A stretch of 47,736 nt of DNA from contig JAPLMX010000111.1 in NCBI GenBank assembly GCA_026386805.1, positions 1 through 47,736 on the forward strand, written 5' to 3'. The notes beneath the pieces were generated by a model that saw only the letters and a program-made list of their open reading frames with translations, had not been told where the DNA came from and ran no database searches. Shown here piece by piece: positions 1 through 9,093 of this stretch (the stretch's first letter is position 1; every line of letters starts with the position of its first letter). A program made the translations under genes and the position numbers. Source of the DNA: Phycisphaerae bacterium (lineage in GTDB: Bacteria; Planctomycetota; Phycisphaerae; Sedimentisphaerales; Anaerobacaceae).

Positions 1-60
1 CAGGTGGAGCCGGACAATCTGTACTTTCTCCTGGGCCGAAAACTTCCGTCGTACGGTCAT
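1..60 (-). CDS. Transposase N-terminal fragment (runs off window edge)
   Basis: The first 20 codons of a gene that leaves the window on the left. The peptide begins MTVRRKFSAQEKVQIVRLHL, which resembles the start of the helix-turn-helix DNA-binding subunit of IS3/IS66-like transposases (pattern T-x-R-R-K-F-S-x-E-x-K). The ATG at 60 is preferred over the in-frame ATG at 66 because AAAGGGG lies about 6 bases upstream of it. With only 20 residues the family call rests on pattern similarity. It could be a complete element or a fragment. Confidence 0.5.
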   Translation of the reverse strand, partial: MTVRRKFSAQEKVQIVRLHL

Positions 61-894
61 GGACATCCCCTTTCAAAAAGACACCAAACTACTCACTAAC
101 ACTCGATCTGGGAATGTCCAATTCCATCTGAGGCAACACAACACGAATATTCGTGTCGTTTGTGGCCTGCGTGGTTCAAGAAGTAGGTGTCCGCAGATTT
201 CGCCAATCTTCGCAGATTACCCCGTCCGAATCTGAGCAATCTGTGGATGATGTTCTGGTCTTTTGGGTCGATATCCGCGTTCATCCCGTTCATCTGCGGT
301 TTCCTTGCCTTGGTGTTCTCGCCGTACTCTGTGGCCACTCCGAGTCCACGGTCGGGGGCGGCTGGGAGACAAGACGGTCACGCCGATACATTTTACGCTC
401 TGCCGCTTCCACCTCTGTTGAGGGGCAATAGGGACTGTCCGAATGGCTCGCCTGTTACGGCACGGCAAAGGCGCAGCATTTTGTTTTCTTGGCAAGCATT
501 TTCCTCGAAGATGGTGTAAGTCTTCAAAGCAAAAGGAATCCTGTCTCGCGCAGAGACGCAGGGACGCAGCGTTTGAAATACGTTCTATCTTGCTTTTCTC
601 TGCGCCTCCGCGTCTCCGCGCGAGACGTCATTCTCCGGACTAACGAGGGACGGGCCGCAATTTCAGGGGTCGTGCACGCCAGTGATCGGAGGCTGTCCCC
701 GTTCCGTCGAGATTAGGCATCTGTCCGCTCCCAGACCATCGTTTCCCTGCCTCGCCAGCGTCGCGAAGCGGGATAGAAATTCTCTCTAATGTGACTAAGG
801 TTTCCTGCGGATGGGGGTAAGGCACGCGGAGTGCTGGGGCACGAGCCGCATGGCGCTATCCAGGGCCTTGTTGCCGCATTTGCACCAGATTCGC
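61..894. other. Gene-free interval with dispersed repeat fragments
   Basis: No convincing gene was seen; the small open frames here lack ribosome sites and family resemblance. The interval holds a CGCAGATT-type repeat (about 188-222), a 68-bp repeat copy (388-455), a second repeat (469-526) with a diverged copy near 30788-30846, and a stretch around 551-630 rich in GCGTCTC/GAGACGC-like words that can form imperfect hairpins. Confidence 0.6.
388..455. repeat. 68-bp dispersed repeat, copy 1
   Basis: Matches 3285-3352 at 62 of 68 positions by eye, in the same orientation and without gaps. The conserved middle contains CTCTGCCGCTTCCACCT and TTGAGGGGCAAT. Both copies are intergenic and flank the DUF11 gene. 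Confidence 0.8.
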
Positions 895-923
895 TTGACA
901 AAGCCTCGCGCATTCGGTATGCT
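895..923 (+). promoter_or_regulatory. Sigma70-type promoter of the DUF11 gene
   Basis: TTGACA at 895-900, a 17-base spacer, and TATGCT at 918-923. Transcription would start near 930, leaving a leader of about 54 bases before the ATG at 984, which has GGAGGAGG just upstream. Confidence 0.7.
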
Positions 924-983
924 GGATCTCGTATATTTGGATAGTGTCGCGAAGGGGGGGCAGAAAACCGAGGAGGAGGAGTC

Positions 984-3260
984 ATGTCACCAGACAGAAG
1001 AGTAATCAGGATGCTGACCGGGCGGCCAGGGAATCCCGGCCGCTTCCGTTTCATCCAGCGATGGGTCCGTGTGACGTTCCTGCTGGCCGCGCTGGCGGCG
1101 CCGCAGCTTGGGCACGCCGAGCCGGTACCACTGCATTTCGACACCTTTACCCCCGACACGAACGTCACGAATGTGAACAACGAGTTGGGACCGGGATATA
1201 CCGGTGGCCTGACCATGAACTTCCTGCATGTGGCGACCCACGAGGGCAAGACGATCGATGCCCGCGTCACCGCCGTCGTGCGGCCTAACACGGAATTTGC
1301 GACCGGCGCCACCAACGGGACCGCGCGCGGCTACATTCCGAACTATAGAGCGACGACTCCCCGCCAGCCGACCGGCGACCTCGGTTTCCTCTATGCGGGG
1401 GTGGATGAAGGTACTTCGGGGATCACCCTGACTATCTCTTTCTTCGATGGCACGGGGGACCGCCGCGGCACATTCCGCGAAGCGTATGCGGTCCCGGACC
1501 TCCGACTGCTCGTCTACGACGTCGACGGCGAACCGGCGCAGGCGGAGTGGTTCGATGCTTCTTATGCGGACGGGTTGTACTCCTACGCGACGGGTACCAC
1601 GGCCGCCAAGGTGACGGCCACGCCGACCGCCACGGGCGTGCACTTCGTCGGCCCTGGGAGAGACTTCCGAGAAACCGACACTTCCGGAGCGGTGCTGCTG
1701 CGGTATTGCAGCACCAGCCGCATTACCCTGGCGTTCGGCGCCGAGCAGCACAAAGCGGGCGAGAACCCCGTGTTCTCCGCCATCGACGGAGACTTGAACC
1801 TGCCGGTGACGGGCGAGTTCCAGACTCCGAAGGTCGTCCCGGCGCCCCGTGCCGTTCCGCCGACGCCGGTGGCGCCGCCCAGCAAGTCCGTCTCGCGTCT
1901 CTATCCGGCGGACAACGGAATCCGCGTGGAAAGGCTGACGCCGGCCGAGGTCCCGCTCAACGTGCCCTTTGAGTACACGATCAAGGTCACGAACGTGACC
2001 CAGACGCCCGTGCAGGACGTGGTCGTACGGGAGAGTCTCCCGAGGAACTTCAACCTGCAGAGTGCCAACCCGGAACCCGAGAAGGAGGGCGCAGACCTCT
2101 CCTGGACTCTCGGTGCGCTCGACCCGAAGGCCAGCCGGGAAATCAAAGTATCGGGCGTCGCCACGACGGCGGACAATCTCGAAACTTGTGCCACGGTGAC
2201 TTTCCTGGTCCCCCCCGTTTGTGCCAGCATCGCGGTCGTGGAGCCGAAGCTGACGTTCACAATGACCGCCTCCCAAGAGGTTCTGGTCAGTGATCCGATC
2301 GAAGTGCAATTCGTTGTCACCAACAGTGGAACCGGTACCGCACAGGGCGTCAAGATCGTGGATATGCTGCCCGCCGGCTTGCGGACCGGGGACGGCAAAA
2401 TCGGATTAGTGCTCAACGTCGGCACCCTGGCCCCGGGGCAATCGCGCCAGTTGGCCGGCTCTTTCAAGGCCGCCAAGACCGGCCAGTACGTCACCAAGGC
2501 GGTCGCCAGTGCCGAGGGCGGGTTGAAGGCCGAGGCCACCGCCACGATGATCGTGCGCCAGCCGGTCCTGGCGATTACCAAGACCGGGCCCGCCCGACAA
2601 TACATCGGCCGGCCGACCACCTATGAGATCACGATTACGAACAAGGGCGATGCGCCTGCGGCCAATACCCTGGTGGAGGACACGATCCCCCCAGGAGTGC
2701 AGGGAGTCCAAACGTCTCCGGCCGGCGCGGTCTCCGGCTCGAAAGTGGTGTGGCAGTTGGGTACGTTGGCCGTCAATGCCGCCAAGAAGGTCAGTATCAC
2801 CTATACTCCCACGGGGGCAGGGTCTCTGGCCCAGGTCGCCACGGCCTCCGCGGTCTGCGTGGATCCAGTGACCGCCACGGCTCAGACCACAGTGTACGGG
2901 ATTGCCGCCATGCTGCTGGAAGTGATCGATACGGACGACCCGGTCCAGATCGGCGGGCAGACCACGTACCTGATTACCGCGACCAACCAGGGCTCCAGCC
3001 CCAGCACTAATGTGCAAATCACCGTGGCCGTTGAGGATGCCGAAGAGATCGTGGCCGTCAGTGGCCCGACCCCTGTCACCGTAGAAGGCAAGACCGCCCG
3101 ATCCGCGCCGCTGGCCACCCTGGCGCCAAAAGCCAAGGCGACGTGGCAGGTCACCGTGAAGGCCCTCAAGGCGGGGGATGTACGTTTCAAGACCACGATG
3201 ACCACGGGGGAGTTGGGGCGTAATGTGGAAGAGACGGAGGCAACTCAACTCTATGAATAG
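984..3260 (+). CDS. Secreted DUF11 repeat surface protein
   Basis: A 758-residue exported protein. The start is set by GGAGGAGG 5-6 bases upstream. A hydrophobic signal segment lies at residues 29-45 (ending in G-H-A) after an unusually long basic N-terminus. Residues 50-280 form an unassigned beta-rich domain; a Pro-rich linker at 285-302 leads to four DUF11/CARDB-like Ig modules at roughly 315-405, 420-520, 528-630 and 640-745. Each has the core pattern Y-x-I-x-V/T-N-x-G/T followed by a D/E-x-L/I-P turn. DUF11 modules are typical of large bacterial surface and adhesive proteins. No sortase or PEP-CTERM tail is visible, so the anchoring mode is unclear. It stands alone behind its own promoter. 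Confidence 0.8.
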   Translation: MSPDRRVIRMLTGRPGNPGRFRFIQRWVRVTFLLAALAAPQLGHAEPVPLHFDTFTPDTNVTNVNNELGPGYTGGLTMNFLHVATHEGKTIDARVTAVVRPNTEFATGATNGTARGYIPNYRATTPRQPTGDLGFLYAGVDEGTSGITLTISFFDGTGDRRGTFREAYAVPDLRLLVYDVDGEPAQAEWFDASYADGLYSYATGTTAAKVTATPTATGVHFVGPGRDFRETDTSGAVLLRYCSTSRITLAFGAEQHKAGENPVFSAIDGDLNLPVTGEFQTPKVVPAPRAVPPTPVAPPSKSVSRLYPADNGIRVERLTPAEVPLNVPFEYTIKVTNVTQTPVQDVVVRESLPRNFNLQSANPEPEKEGADLSWTLGALDPKASREIKVSGVATTADNLETCATVTFLVPPVCASIAVVEPKLTFTMTASQEVLVSDPIEVQFVVTNSGTGTAQGVKIVDMLPAGLRTGDGKIGLVLNVGTLAPGQSRQLAGSFKAAKTGQYVTKAVASAEGGLKAEATATMIVRQPVLAITKTGPARQYIGRPTTYEITITNKGDAPAANTLVEDTIPPGVQGVQTSPAGAVSGSKVVWQLGTLAVNAAKKVSITYTPTGAGSLAQVATASAVCVDPVTATAQTTVYGIAAMLLEVIDTDDPVQIGGQTTYLITATNQGSSPSTNVQITVAVEDAEEIVAVSGPTPVTVEGKTARSAPLATLAPKAKATWQVTVKALKAGDVRFKTTMTTGELGRNVEETEATQLYE

Positions 3261-3284
3261 CTGGGATTCCGGGGACACACCGGC

Positions 3285-3352
3285 ACATTTCACACTCTGC
3301 CGCTTCCACCTTTGTTGAGGGGCAATCGGGACTGTCCGAGTGGTTCGCCTGT
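3285..3352. repeat. 68-bp dispersed repeat, copy 2
   Basis: Second copy of the repeat at 388-455, about 91% identical by eye, in the gap between the DUF11 gene and the DUF4143 ATPase gene. Confidence 0.8.
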
Positions 3353-3455
3353 CAATCCGTCCCGTGGCTGAGATTGACCCCCTGGACCGCATCGAGAGTG
3401 GGGTCGGGGCTTGATAATCCTTGCAAATTCGGAATTGGATTCCTAAAATGCAAGG

Positions 3456-4655
3456 ATGATTAAGAGAAGTCTGGAGAATGACATCCTCGCATCTCTTGGC
3501 CAGTTCCCGGCGGTCGGGATTATCGGATCTCGACAGGTGGGCAAAACCACGTTGGCCAGGATGATTGCCGAGAGCCGCTCGGAGAAGGCTGTATATCTTG
3601 ATTTGGAGCGGCCGTCTGACTTGGCCAAGCTGGGCGATGCCGAGCTCTACCTTCGGTCTGTGGCCGATTCCCTTGTCGTCATCGACGAAATCCAGCGCCG
3701 GCCCGATCTGTTTCCTGTGCTGCGATCGCTGATCGACGAGCAGCGGCGGCCGGGGCGGTTCCTGATCCTGGGCTCTGCGTCGCCGGCCCTGTTGAAGCAA
3801 TCCTCGGAGAGTCTGGCCGGCCGCATCGTGTACCATGAATTGAAGCCCTTCGATCTCCAGGAAGTCGGGGCCTTGCCTGAGAACCTGAGCCGGCTTTGGA
3901 ATCGAGGCGGCTATCCGGAGAGCTTTCTCGCGGAGTCGGATTCGGCCTCACTGAAGTGGCGGGAGGCTTTCATCCAGACCTACCTGGAGCGGGATATCCC
4001 CAACCTTGGTTTGCATATACCGGCCGTCACGTTGCGGCGGTTCTGGCTGATGCTGGCCCATTGCCAGGGGCAGTTGTGGAACGCCAGCAAGGTTGCCGGC
4101 AGCCTCGGGGTGGACTCCAAGACCGCGCGGAGGTATTTGGACCTACTGGAGGATACCTTCATGGTCAGACAACTCCAGCCGCTCCACATCAATCTCAAAA
4201 AGCGCCTGGTGAAATCGCCCAAGATCTACCTGAGAGACACCGGCCTCTTGCACGCGCTGTACGAGATCCAGACCAACGAGCAGCTCCTGGGCCATCCGGC
4301 GGCCGGGGCCTCCTGGGAGGGCTGGTGTGTGGAACAGGTCCTGTCCGTGGTGAGGCCGAGCACGGCCGCCTGTTTCTACCGGACCTCGGCCGGAGCGGAG
4401 ATCAACCTCGTTCTGCAACCTCCCGGCGGCGAGTCTCCGATCGCGGTGGAAGCCAAGTTCTCTCTGGATCCTCGTCCGGCCAAGGGCTTCTGGTCGGCGC
4501 TGGATGACTTACAGCCGGCACGGAGCTTCGTGGTGTACCCAGGTACTGAATTCTATCCGCTCGGCGTGAACGCGTGGGCTCTTCCGGCAAGTCAGATCGC
4601 GAGCATAGCAGAGATCGGGTCTGGGAATGATGTGCCCAATTTTAAGCCGAGATAG
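3456..4655 (+). CDS. AAA-type ATPase with DUF4143 domain
   Basis: A 399-residue cytoplasmic protein of the common AAA_14/DUF4143 family. Walker A is GSRQVGKT at residues 24-31 and Walker B is LVVIDE at 73-78; GSAS at about 108-111 fits sensor 1. The C-terminal half matches DUF4143, including a restriction-enzyme-like signature late in the protein (GAEINLVL followed by IAVEAKF). Length is normal for the family. Members are often solitary, horizontally mobile genes, and their substrate is not established. A repeat copy lies directly upstream and the next gene follows after 28 bases. The ATG at 3456 has only a weak purine-rich site (GCAAGGATG) before it. Confidence 0.85.
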   Translation: MIKRSLENDILASLGQFPAVGIIGSRQVGKTTLARMIAESRSEKAVYLDLERPSDLAKLGDAELYLRSVADSLVVIDEIQRRPDLFPVLRSLIDEQRRPGRFLILGSASPALLKQSSESLAGRIVYHELKPFDLQEVGALPENLSRLWNRGGYPESFLAESDSASLKWREAFIQTYLERDIPNLGLHIPAVTLRRFWLMLAHCQGQLWNASKVAGSLGVDSKTARRYLDLLEDTFMVRQLQPLHINLKKRLVKSPKIYLRDTGLLHALYEIQTNEQLLGHPAAGASWEGWCVEQVLSVVRPSTAACFYRTSAGAEINLVLQPPGGESPIAVEAKFSLDPRPAKGFWSALDDLQPARSFVVYPGTEFYPLGVNAWALPASQIASIAEIGSGNDVPNFKPR

Positions 4656-4683
4656 GTTAGGCATTTCCGGAAACGAGGGGCCG

Positions 4684-5778
4684 ATGGCGACTGTTTTGAC
4701 TATTGCGTTTGCGCTGGCGCTGGGGTGGCCCGCCGGGGCGCAGGCCGACGGCCGGCCCATCGTTGGGGCGATTCGCTGGGACGCATGGTATGGTCAGGGC
4801 GGACCCGTGGCGGAGGTCGAGCGCTCGCTCGGCCCGCGCAAGTTCCACTTTCGCCTGCCGTTCTTTGCCCGCGTGTTTGCCGATGACAAAGTCCGTATCG
4901 ACGGCGCTGCGCCGGGCGTTATGGAAAAAGAGATCGCCTACGCCGCGAACGCCGGACTGAACTACTGGGCCTTCGTCGACTACGCCGACGAAGGCGACCT
5001 CACGATCGCCCGGCGGCGTTATCAGGCGGCCCGCGACAAACGCGGCCTGCGCTTTTGTCTCATCGAGGAAGGCGGCCGGATTGACGGACATGGCTCCTCG
5101 GGCTGGCCCCGACTGATCTCCTTCTTCCAAGACCCCAATTACCAGACGGTGCTGGAGGGACGGCCCTTGCTCTTCGTCTTTGGTCGCCCGAAGAAGGTCG
5201 GCACGAGAGAATTTCAGGAACTCGGCGAAGCCGCAGTTGCGGCCGGAGGGAAACGCCCCTATCTCGTTCTCATGGGCTTCCATCCCCAGCAGGACGCGAA
5301 GGACATGCAGGCACTCGGCTTCGATGCCGTCTCCGCCTACGCCGCCGGCGGGCAATACCAGGGCGACATGTGGTCTTACACGCAGTTGACCGACCACGTG
5401 CGGAGCGGCTACTGGGAGGTCTGCCGCCAGCACCGGATTCCCACGATCACCTTTGTCACGACGGGATGGGACACACGGCCGCGTCTCGAACACCCGGTCA
5501 GTTGGATGCCGGGTGTTGAGGCCCAACCCGATCCGACCCCGGCCGGCGAGCAGAAACCGCTGATCGACAATGTCACTGCCACGCCGGCGCAGTTGGCCCA
5601 GCATCTCCAGGACGCCATCGAATGGACGCAGACAAATCGCGACCTCAACCCGGCCCACGCCATCATCATCTACGCCTGGAATGAGAACGACGAAGGCGGC
5701 TGGCTCATCCCGACCCTTACGGAAGGGACGGCTCGCCTCGAGGCGGTAGGAAGAGTCCTCAAGGCCGAGGAGCATTAG
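4684..5778 (+). CDS. Secreted GH99/WbsX-like protein
   Basis: A 364-residue protein. The ATG at 4684 is chosen because GAGGGG lies just upstream and a signal peptide (residues 1-19, ending A-Q-A) follows directly; the longer frame from 4627 would bury it. The N-terminus (ALRW-like GAIRWDAWYG) and the C-terminal WNENDEGGWLIPT motif resemble WbsX-type and glycoside hydrolase 71/99-like TIM barrels, where a W-N-E-W-x-E-G motif is typical. NYWAFVDYA at about residue 96 fits an early barrel strand. Substrate cannot be inferred; endo-acting mannosidase-like chemistry is only a family-level possibility. It may be co-transcribed with the ATPase gene 28 bases upstream, though function does not link them. 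Confidence 0.65.
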   Translation: MATVLTIAFALALGWPAGAQADGRPIVGAIRWDAWYGQGGPVAEVERSLGPRKFHFRLPFFARVFADDKVRIDGAAPGVMEKEIAYAANAGLNYWAFVDYADEGDLTIARRRYQAARDKRGLRFCLIEEGGRIDGHGSSGWPRLISFFQDPNYQTVLEGRPLLFVFGRPKKVGTREFQELGEAAVAAGGKRPYLVLMGFHPQQDAKDMQALGFDAVSAYAAGGQYQGDMWSYTQLTDHVRSGYWEVCRQHRIPTITFVTTGWDTRPRLEHPVSWMPGVEAQPDPTPAGEQKPLIDNVTATPAQLAQHLQDAIEWTQTNRDLNPAHAIIIYAWNENDEGGWLIPTLTEGTARLEAVGRVLKAEEH

Positions 5779-5834
5779 CCAGCCACGTCGAGACCGCACA
5801 TCCTGATGAGTTGGAAACCATCTTCGGCGCTATG

Positions 5835-6945
5835 CTATGGCTCTTGCCGAGCTGCAGCGAGATGCGCAGACTCTTGTGGCCGGTAGACGTCCATGCTCCG
5901 GACCCCGAGCGTCATGACGAGTCTCCTGAGACTCGCGTTGAAGACGACGCGGGACTTGAGGCCCTTCAGGAGGATATTCCTTCGCAGGGGCAGGGTCGCT
6001 CTGTGGTAACGGCGCTCGACGTTTTGCAGGCCCGCGTGCAGGACCTCGGCCAGATTCTGTGCGCTGCGAAAGGCGTAGCTGAGTCCCTCCGCCGAGCTTG
6101 GGCTGATCCACCCGGCAGCCTCCCCGAGCAGGACAACTCCGGGTGCGCCCGTGGATACCTGCCGAGCAGACTCGGGCCGGAGCAGGAACGTTCCTTCCCG
6201 CCACGTGGTCTTTCCGAACCGAAAACCCCAATCGCGGAGCTTTTCCTTGAGCATCGCGAATCGTTCGGTCGTTTGGTCCTTGGGCTTGAGGGCCGCCCCG
6301 AGGATCAGATGGTCGTCCTTGGGGATCGTCCAGCAGTAGTAATCCGTGATTTCGGGATCGAATATGGATGAGAAATAGGGCATGCTCTCGCCGGCTTCGA
6401 CCCACTCCTGGACCGCCAGGTACTTCCTTGGGGCCGGGGGTGTTCAGCTTGAGCCCGGCACGGACCCTGGAGGCCGCCCCATCGGCCCCGACCACGATCC
6501 TGGCTGTCTCGCCGTGCGTCTTGCCGCCCTGGTTGAGGACCAGTTCGAAGCCCTCGCCGTGTGGAGCATACGCCTGGAGCCGGCAGCCGAGTCTCACGTC
6601 AACACTCGGCGGGACCATGGACAGAAGCCAGCGGTCGAATCGTTGCCGGTCCATGTTGATATAGTGACGCTGGTAGTATCGTTCGAGCCGATGCGGAACG
6701 TCGATGGCCCGGACCACGAACAACTGCGGGTCCTGCAGGACGCTCTTCGGCAAACCCAGTCCCAGCCTCGACAGCGTCCCCTGCGCATCGGGCGCCAGCA
6801 GCCCGCCACAGCATTTGCCCAGCGAGAATCGCTCCGGCTCATCCAACGGCCTCTTCTCGACCAGCAGAACCCGATACCGCTGCCCGATGAGTCGAGCCAG
6901 CATAGCCCCAGCCGGCCCCGCCCCGATGATCGCTATGTCATACAT
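5835..6945 (-). pseudogene. CbrA-like FAD oxidoreductase, frameshifted
   Basis: A geranylgeranyl-reductase-family flavoprotein closest to E. coli CbrA in remembered sequence. It starts at the ATG at 6945 with the Rossmann motif GAGPAG (residues 8-13), then KCCGGLLAPDAQ, a CbrA-like core. The N-terminal frame loses family similarity near 6428-6440, where the sequence has runs of G. Similarity resumes one frame away with WVEAGE, MPYFSSIFDPEITDYYCW, and the second FAD motif GVVLLGEAAGWISPSSAEG, and continues to the stop at 5835. Restoring one base would give a normal protein of about 370 residues. CbrA itself has no firmly known substrate. Either the gene is inactivated or the G/C homopolymer was miscalled. 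It converges on the GH99-like gene. Confidence 0.75.
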
Positions 6946-7074
6946 GTCACCATCTTCCTCCTGCTCGTGGGAGGCGGCAAGGAGAATCTTGACCAAGTAG
7001 GAGAGTGCGCTTCTATCATTTGGGGCTGCCGGCAGAATTGCCGAGGCAACAAATCGGCAGATCAAGTCGTGGCC

Positions 7075-7245
7075 GCGAGACCTCCAACCTCAAAACGCAG
7101 GTTACCCTGCATCTGGTTACGAGCGTGATCGGGTATGTCAAAAGAAACCAGCCGAAGAGACCGGCATCCCGTGCCAGAACCTGACCAACCTGTACCTGCG
7201 AGAATGCGCCCGCGCTGGCAAGAAACCGACCTGTCTTGGGCCTCA
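7075..7245 (+). pseudogene. Decayed CopG/BrnA-like antitoxin remnant
   Basis: Two consecutive frames together read like the C-terminal half of a small ribbon-helix-helix type antitoxin. First comes NLKTQVTLHLVTSVIGYVKR (from about 7086), then after a frame change near 7141-7150, AEETGIPCQNLTNLYLRECA (from about 7160). Family members carry V-T-L-Y-L-D-x-x-V-I-x-Y-F-K followed by A-x-E-T-G-I-P-Y-Q-x-L-I-N-L-Y-L-R-D-C-A. No start codon, ribosome site or intact partner toxin remains. This is a recognisable fossil, not a working gene. Confidence 0.6.
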
Positions 7246-7275
7246 TGGAAGGGAAGATGCAATGCCTGTCGACGG

Positions 7276-8580
7276 CTATGACTCTCGGCTGACCCTCGGG
7301 ACTCCAGGTTGGGCCGTTGGCTGTGCTATTGGGATTCCCCACTTGAGATAGAAGGCGAAAAACGGATCAGTGATGTGCAATTTCTGTTCTTGCTTCTCCC
7401 AATCGATAACAGGAGTCGATGCTTCATCGTTTTGTGCGATTTCTCCCATTTTCTCCAAAACGCGGCTGACTTCATTGGCTTGGGGCAGTTTGTCAGCTAG
7501 AATCTCGCGGATAGCAGAACGAAGTCTGTCGTACTCGATTGTCTCAAGACCTGGCCCGAGCTTTGCGAGCGCGTATAGTATTACCTTGTAGATATCTCCC
7601 TTGTCGCCGTTCTTCAGCTTGCGTTGTATTCGGTCAGCGCGCGGTCGTGGCCCTTTGGCGAGCTTATCGAAGATCACTTTTCCTGTTCCTTCGGCAACAC
7701 TTCTGAACAGATCATCATTGATGACGCTTACCTGAGACTCTTTCATGGTGGTTTCGTCTATTCCGTTACATTTGGCGAACTCCCTACAGAACTCCTGCAT
7801 CAGGTGAGGACTGCCGTACGCTTCTCGTGCGAGCCTTTCTGTGGTACTTGCAGGTACTTCAACATGGAGTAGCGGGAATCCTTCTGTTGCGATCTCCAGC
7901 AACTCGCTGACTTCCCAAGCGGGTATGTTTATGGCCTCGAGTCTCCCGGTCAACTCTCGTTCTACCTTTACCGCGTCGTACCGACGATGGGGAATGGCGA
8001 TAAGAACGACGGGAAGTCCCTCAAAGATCAGCGGCTTCAAGGCACGGATAATGTTGCCTTGGAAGTCGCGTTCGAGGTAGTGGAAGTCGTCGATGATGAG
8101 AGGTCGCTTTGACAAACGAAGCTGTGAGATTGCGGCCGCTCGCGGGCTCAGGGATAGACGTCTGCTTTGCTCTCTACCTCGACTTGTTGAACGGTTCCCG
8201 CTGACATTTCCTTTTGCGCTCGCCCACAGGGGGAGTTTGATTTCTGCCTCCAACTCTCCTTGAAACCCCGTGCTCTCTTCTTGCCTCTCAGAAGAAGCGA
8301 TTTCGGTAAAACCATCGAGTCCTTCAAGAATGCAATTCCAGAGATCATCTTCTGCTTTGACCGTGCCGCCGTCAACCCATACCGCGTCCGTTCTTGGGAA
8401 CACAGTGCTGACTAAGACGGTCTTGCCCGATTTGGTTGCTCCCGTTACGGCGACGAGTTTGCAGAGGTTTTCTTTTGCCGACCGTAGACGTTCCTCCAGC
8501 TTGCGTTCGGCACGTGGCACGTATGTTAGCTTCGGCATGCCACCAGCAACAAATACGTCAGCCGTCCTGTATTTTTCCAT
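7276..8580 (-). CDS. P-loop ATPase of unknown function (STAND/AAA-like)
   Basis: A 434-residue cytoplasmic ATPase. Walker A is GATKSGKT (about residues 46-53); Walker B is PLIIDDFHYL (about 160-169), followed by a sensor-like strand VVLIAIPHRR. AYGSPHLMQEFCREF at about 245 fits the end of a helical ATPase subdomain. The C-terminal third, ending LHITDPFFAFYLKWG, resembles the winged-helix tail seen in NTPases of the ORC/MNS clade. Base composition is visibly richer in A+T than in neighbours, and it sits among toxin-antitoxin remnants, which suggests transfer. The opening motif MPKLTYVPR recurs in similar ATPases as I remember them, but no function is established. A role in defence is possible and unproven. 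Confidence 0.7.
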   Translation of the reverse strand: MEKYRTADVFVAGGMPKLTYVPRAERKLEERLRSAKENLCKLVAVTGATKSGKTVLVSTVFPRTDAVWVDGGTVKAEDDLWNCILEGLDGFTEIASSERQEESTGFQGELEAEIKLPLWASAKGNVSGNRSTSRGREQSRRLSLSPRAAAISQLRLSKRPLIIDDFHYLERDFQGNIIRALKPLIFEGLPVVLIAIPHRRYDAVKVERELTGRLEAINIPAWEVSELLEIATEGFPLLHVEVPASTTERLAREAYGSPHLMQEFCREFAKCNGIDETTMKESQVSVINDDLFRSVAEGTGKVIFDKLAKGPRPRADRIQRKLKNGDKGDIYKVILYALAKLGPGLETIEYDRLRSAIREILADKLPQANEVSRVLEKMGEIAQNDEASTPVIDWEKQEQKLHITDPFFAFYLKWGIPIAQPTAQPGVPRVSRES

Positions 8581-8964
8581 CTTCTTCCTTCCACGGGTAC
8601 CAGCCTGGTTCTGCGAACGTTTGCATAATATCGCTGTGAGCGGCCGTAGTTATGGCTCGCCCTGTTGTCCGTCCATTGTTCTTTGACATTCTCGCGCAAC
8701 CACATCAACCCTTGGATTCATGATTCCTTCCTCGTCACCTACATCATGCTTGGCGTATCACAATCGGGGACGTTTGGTGACATCAGGTCCAGCGTACCCC
8801 ATTCATCTCCATGACTGGTATTGTGCCGAGCGCAATCGGAAAAGGCAAGCGAAAAAGTCGCAGGTGATATGTGGCAAGCGACGCGTAAGAGAAGCGTTTA
8901 AGGCTGATGGCCGAGGGCTGAAGGTGGCGACGGGAAAAGGCCGGCTAACACCCGGTGTAGGCAG
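8581..8964. other. Gap without recognisable gene
   Basis: About 380 bases between the P-loop ATPase gene and the HepT remnant. No open frame with a ribosome site, no strong hairpin and no repeat was noticed. The composition stays AT-richer than the surrounding chromosome, like the ATPase gene. Confidence 0.5.
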
Positions 8965-9081
8965 CTATTCGGCGAGCACCCTCTCCACAAAAGACTTCAG
9001 TAACAGCAGGTCTTCTCGGCAGGTGTCCCAAACCACTTTCACGTTGATGCCGAAGTACTCGTGGATTAGGAGGTTCCGCAT
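8965..9081 (-). pseudogene. Truncated HepT ribonuclease toxin, C-terminal fragment
   Basis: Thirty-eight codons reading MRNLLIHEYFGINVKVVWDT and then CREDLLLLKSFVERVLAE to a TAG. This is the C-terminal third of a HepT (DUF86) protein, normally about 110-120 residues. The catalytic R-x4-6-H motif survives as RNLLIH. The missing first two-thirds should lie between this fragment and the MNT stop codon at 9094, but only 12 bases remain, so an internal deletion is inferred. The fragment lacks the N-terminal helices of the fold and is very unlikely to be active. Confidence 0.75.
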
Positions 9082-9093
9082 GTCCTTGATCTG

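Noticed and set aside
987-2309. 440-codon minus-strand frame inside the DUF11 gene
   Set aside because: Antisense shadow; Arg/Gly/His-rich without motifs.
2406-3836. 476-codon minus-strand frame across the DUF11 and ATPase genes
   Set aside because: It covers two well-supported plus-strand genes and a repeat copy, and has no family resemblance.
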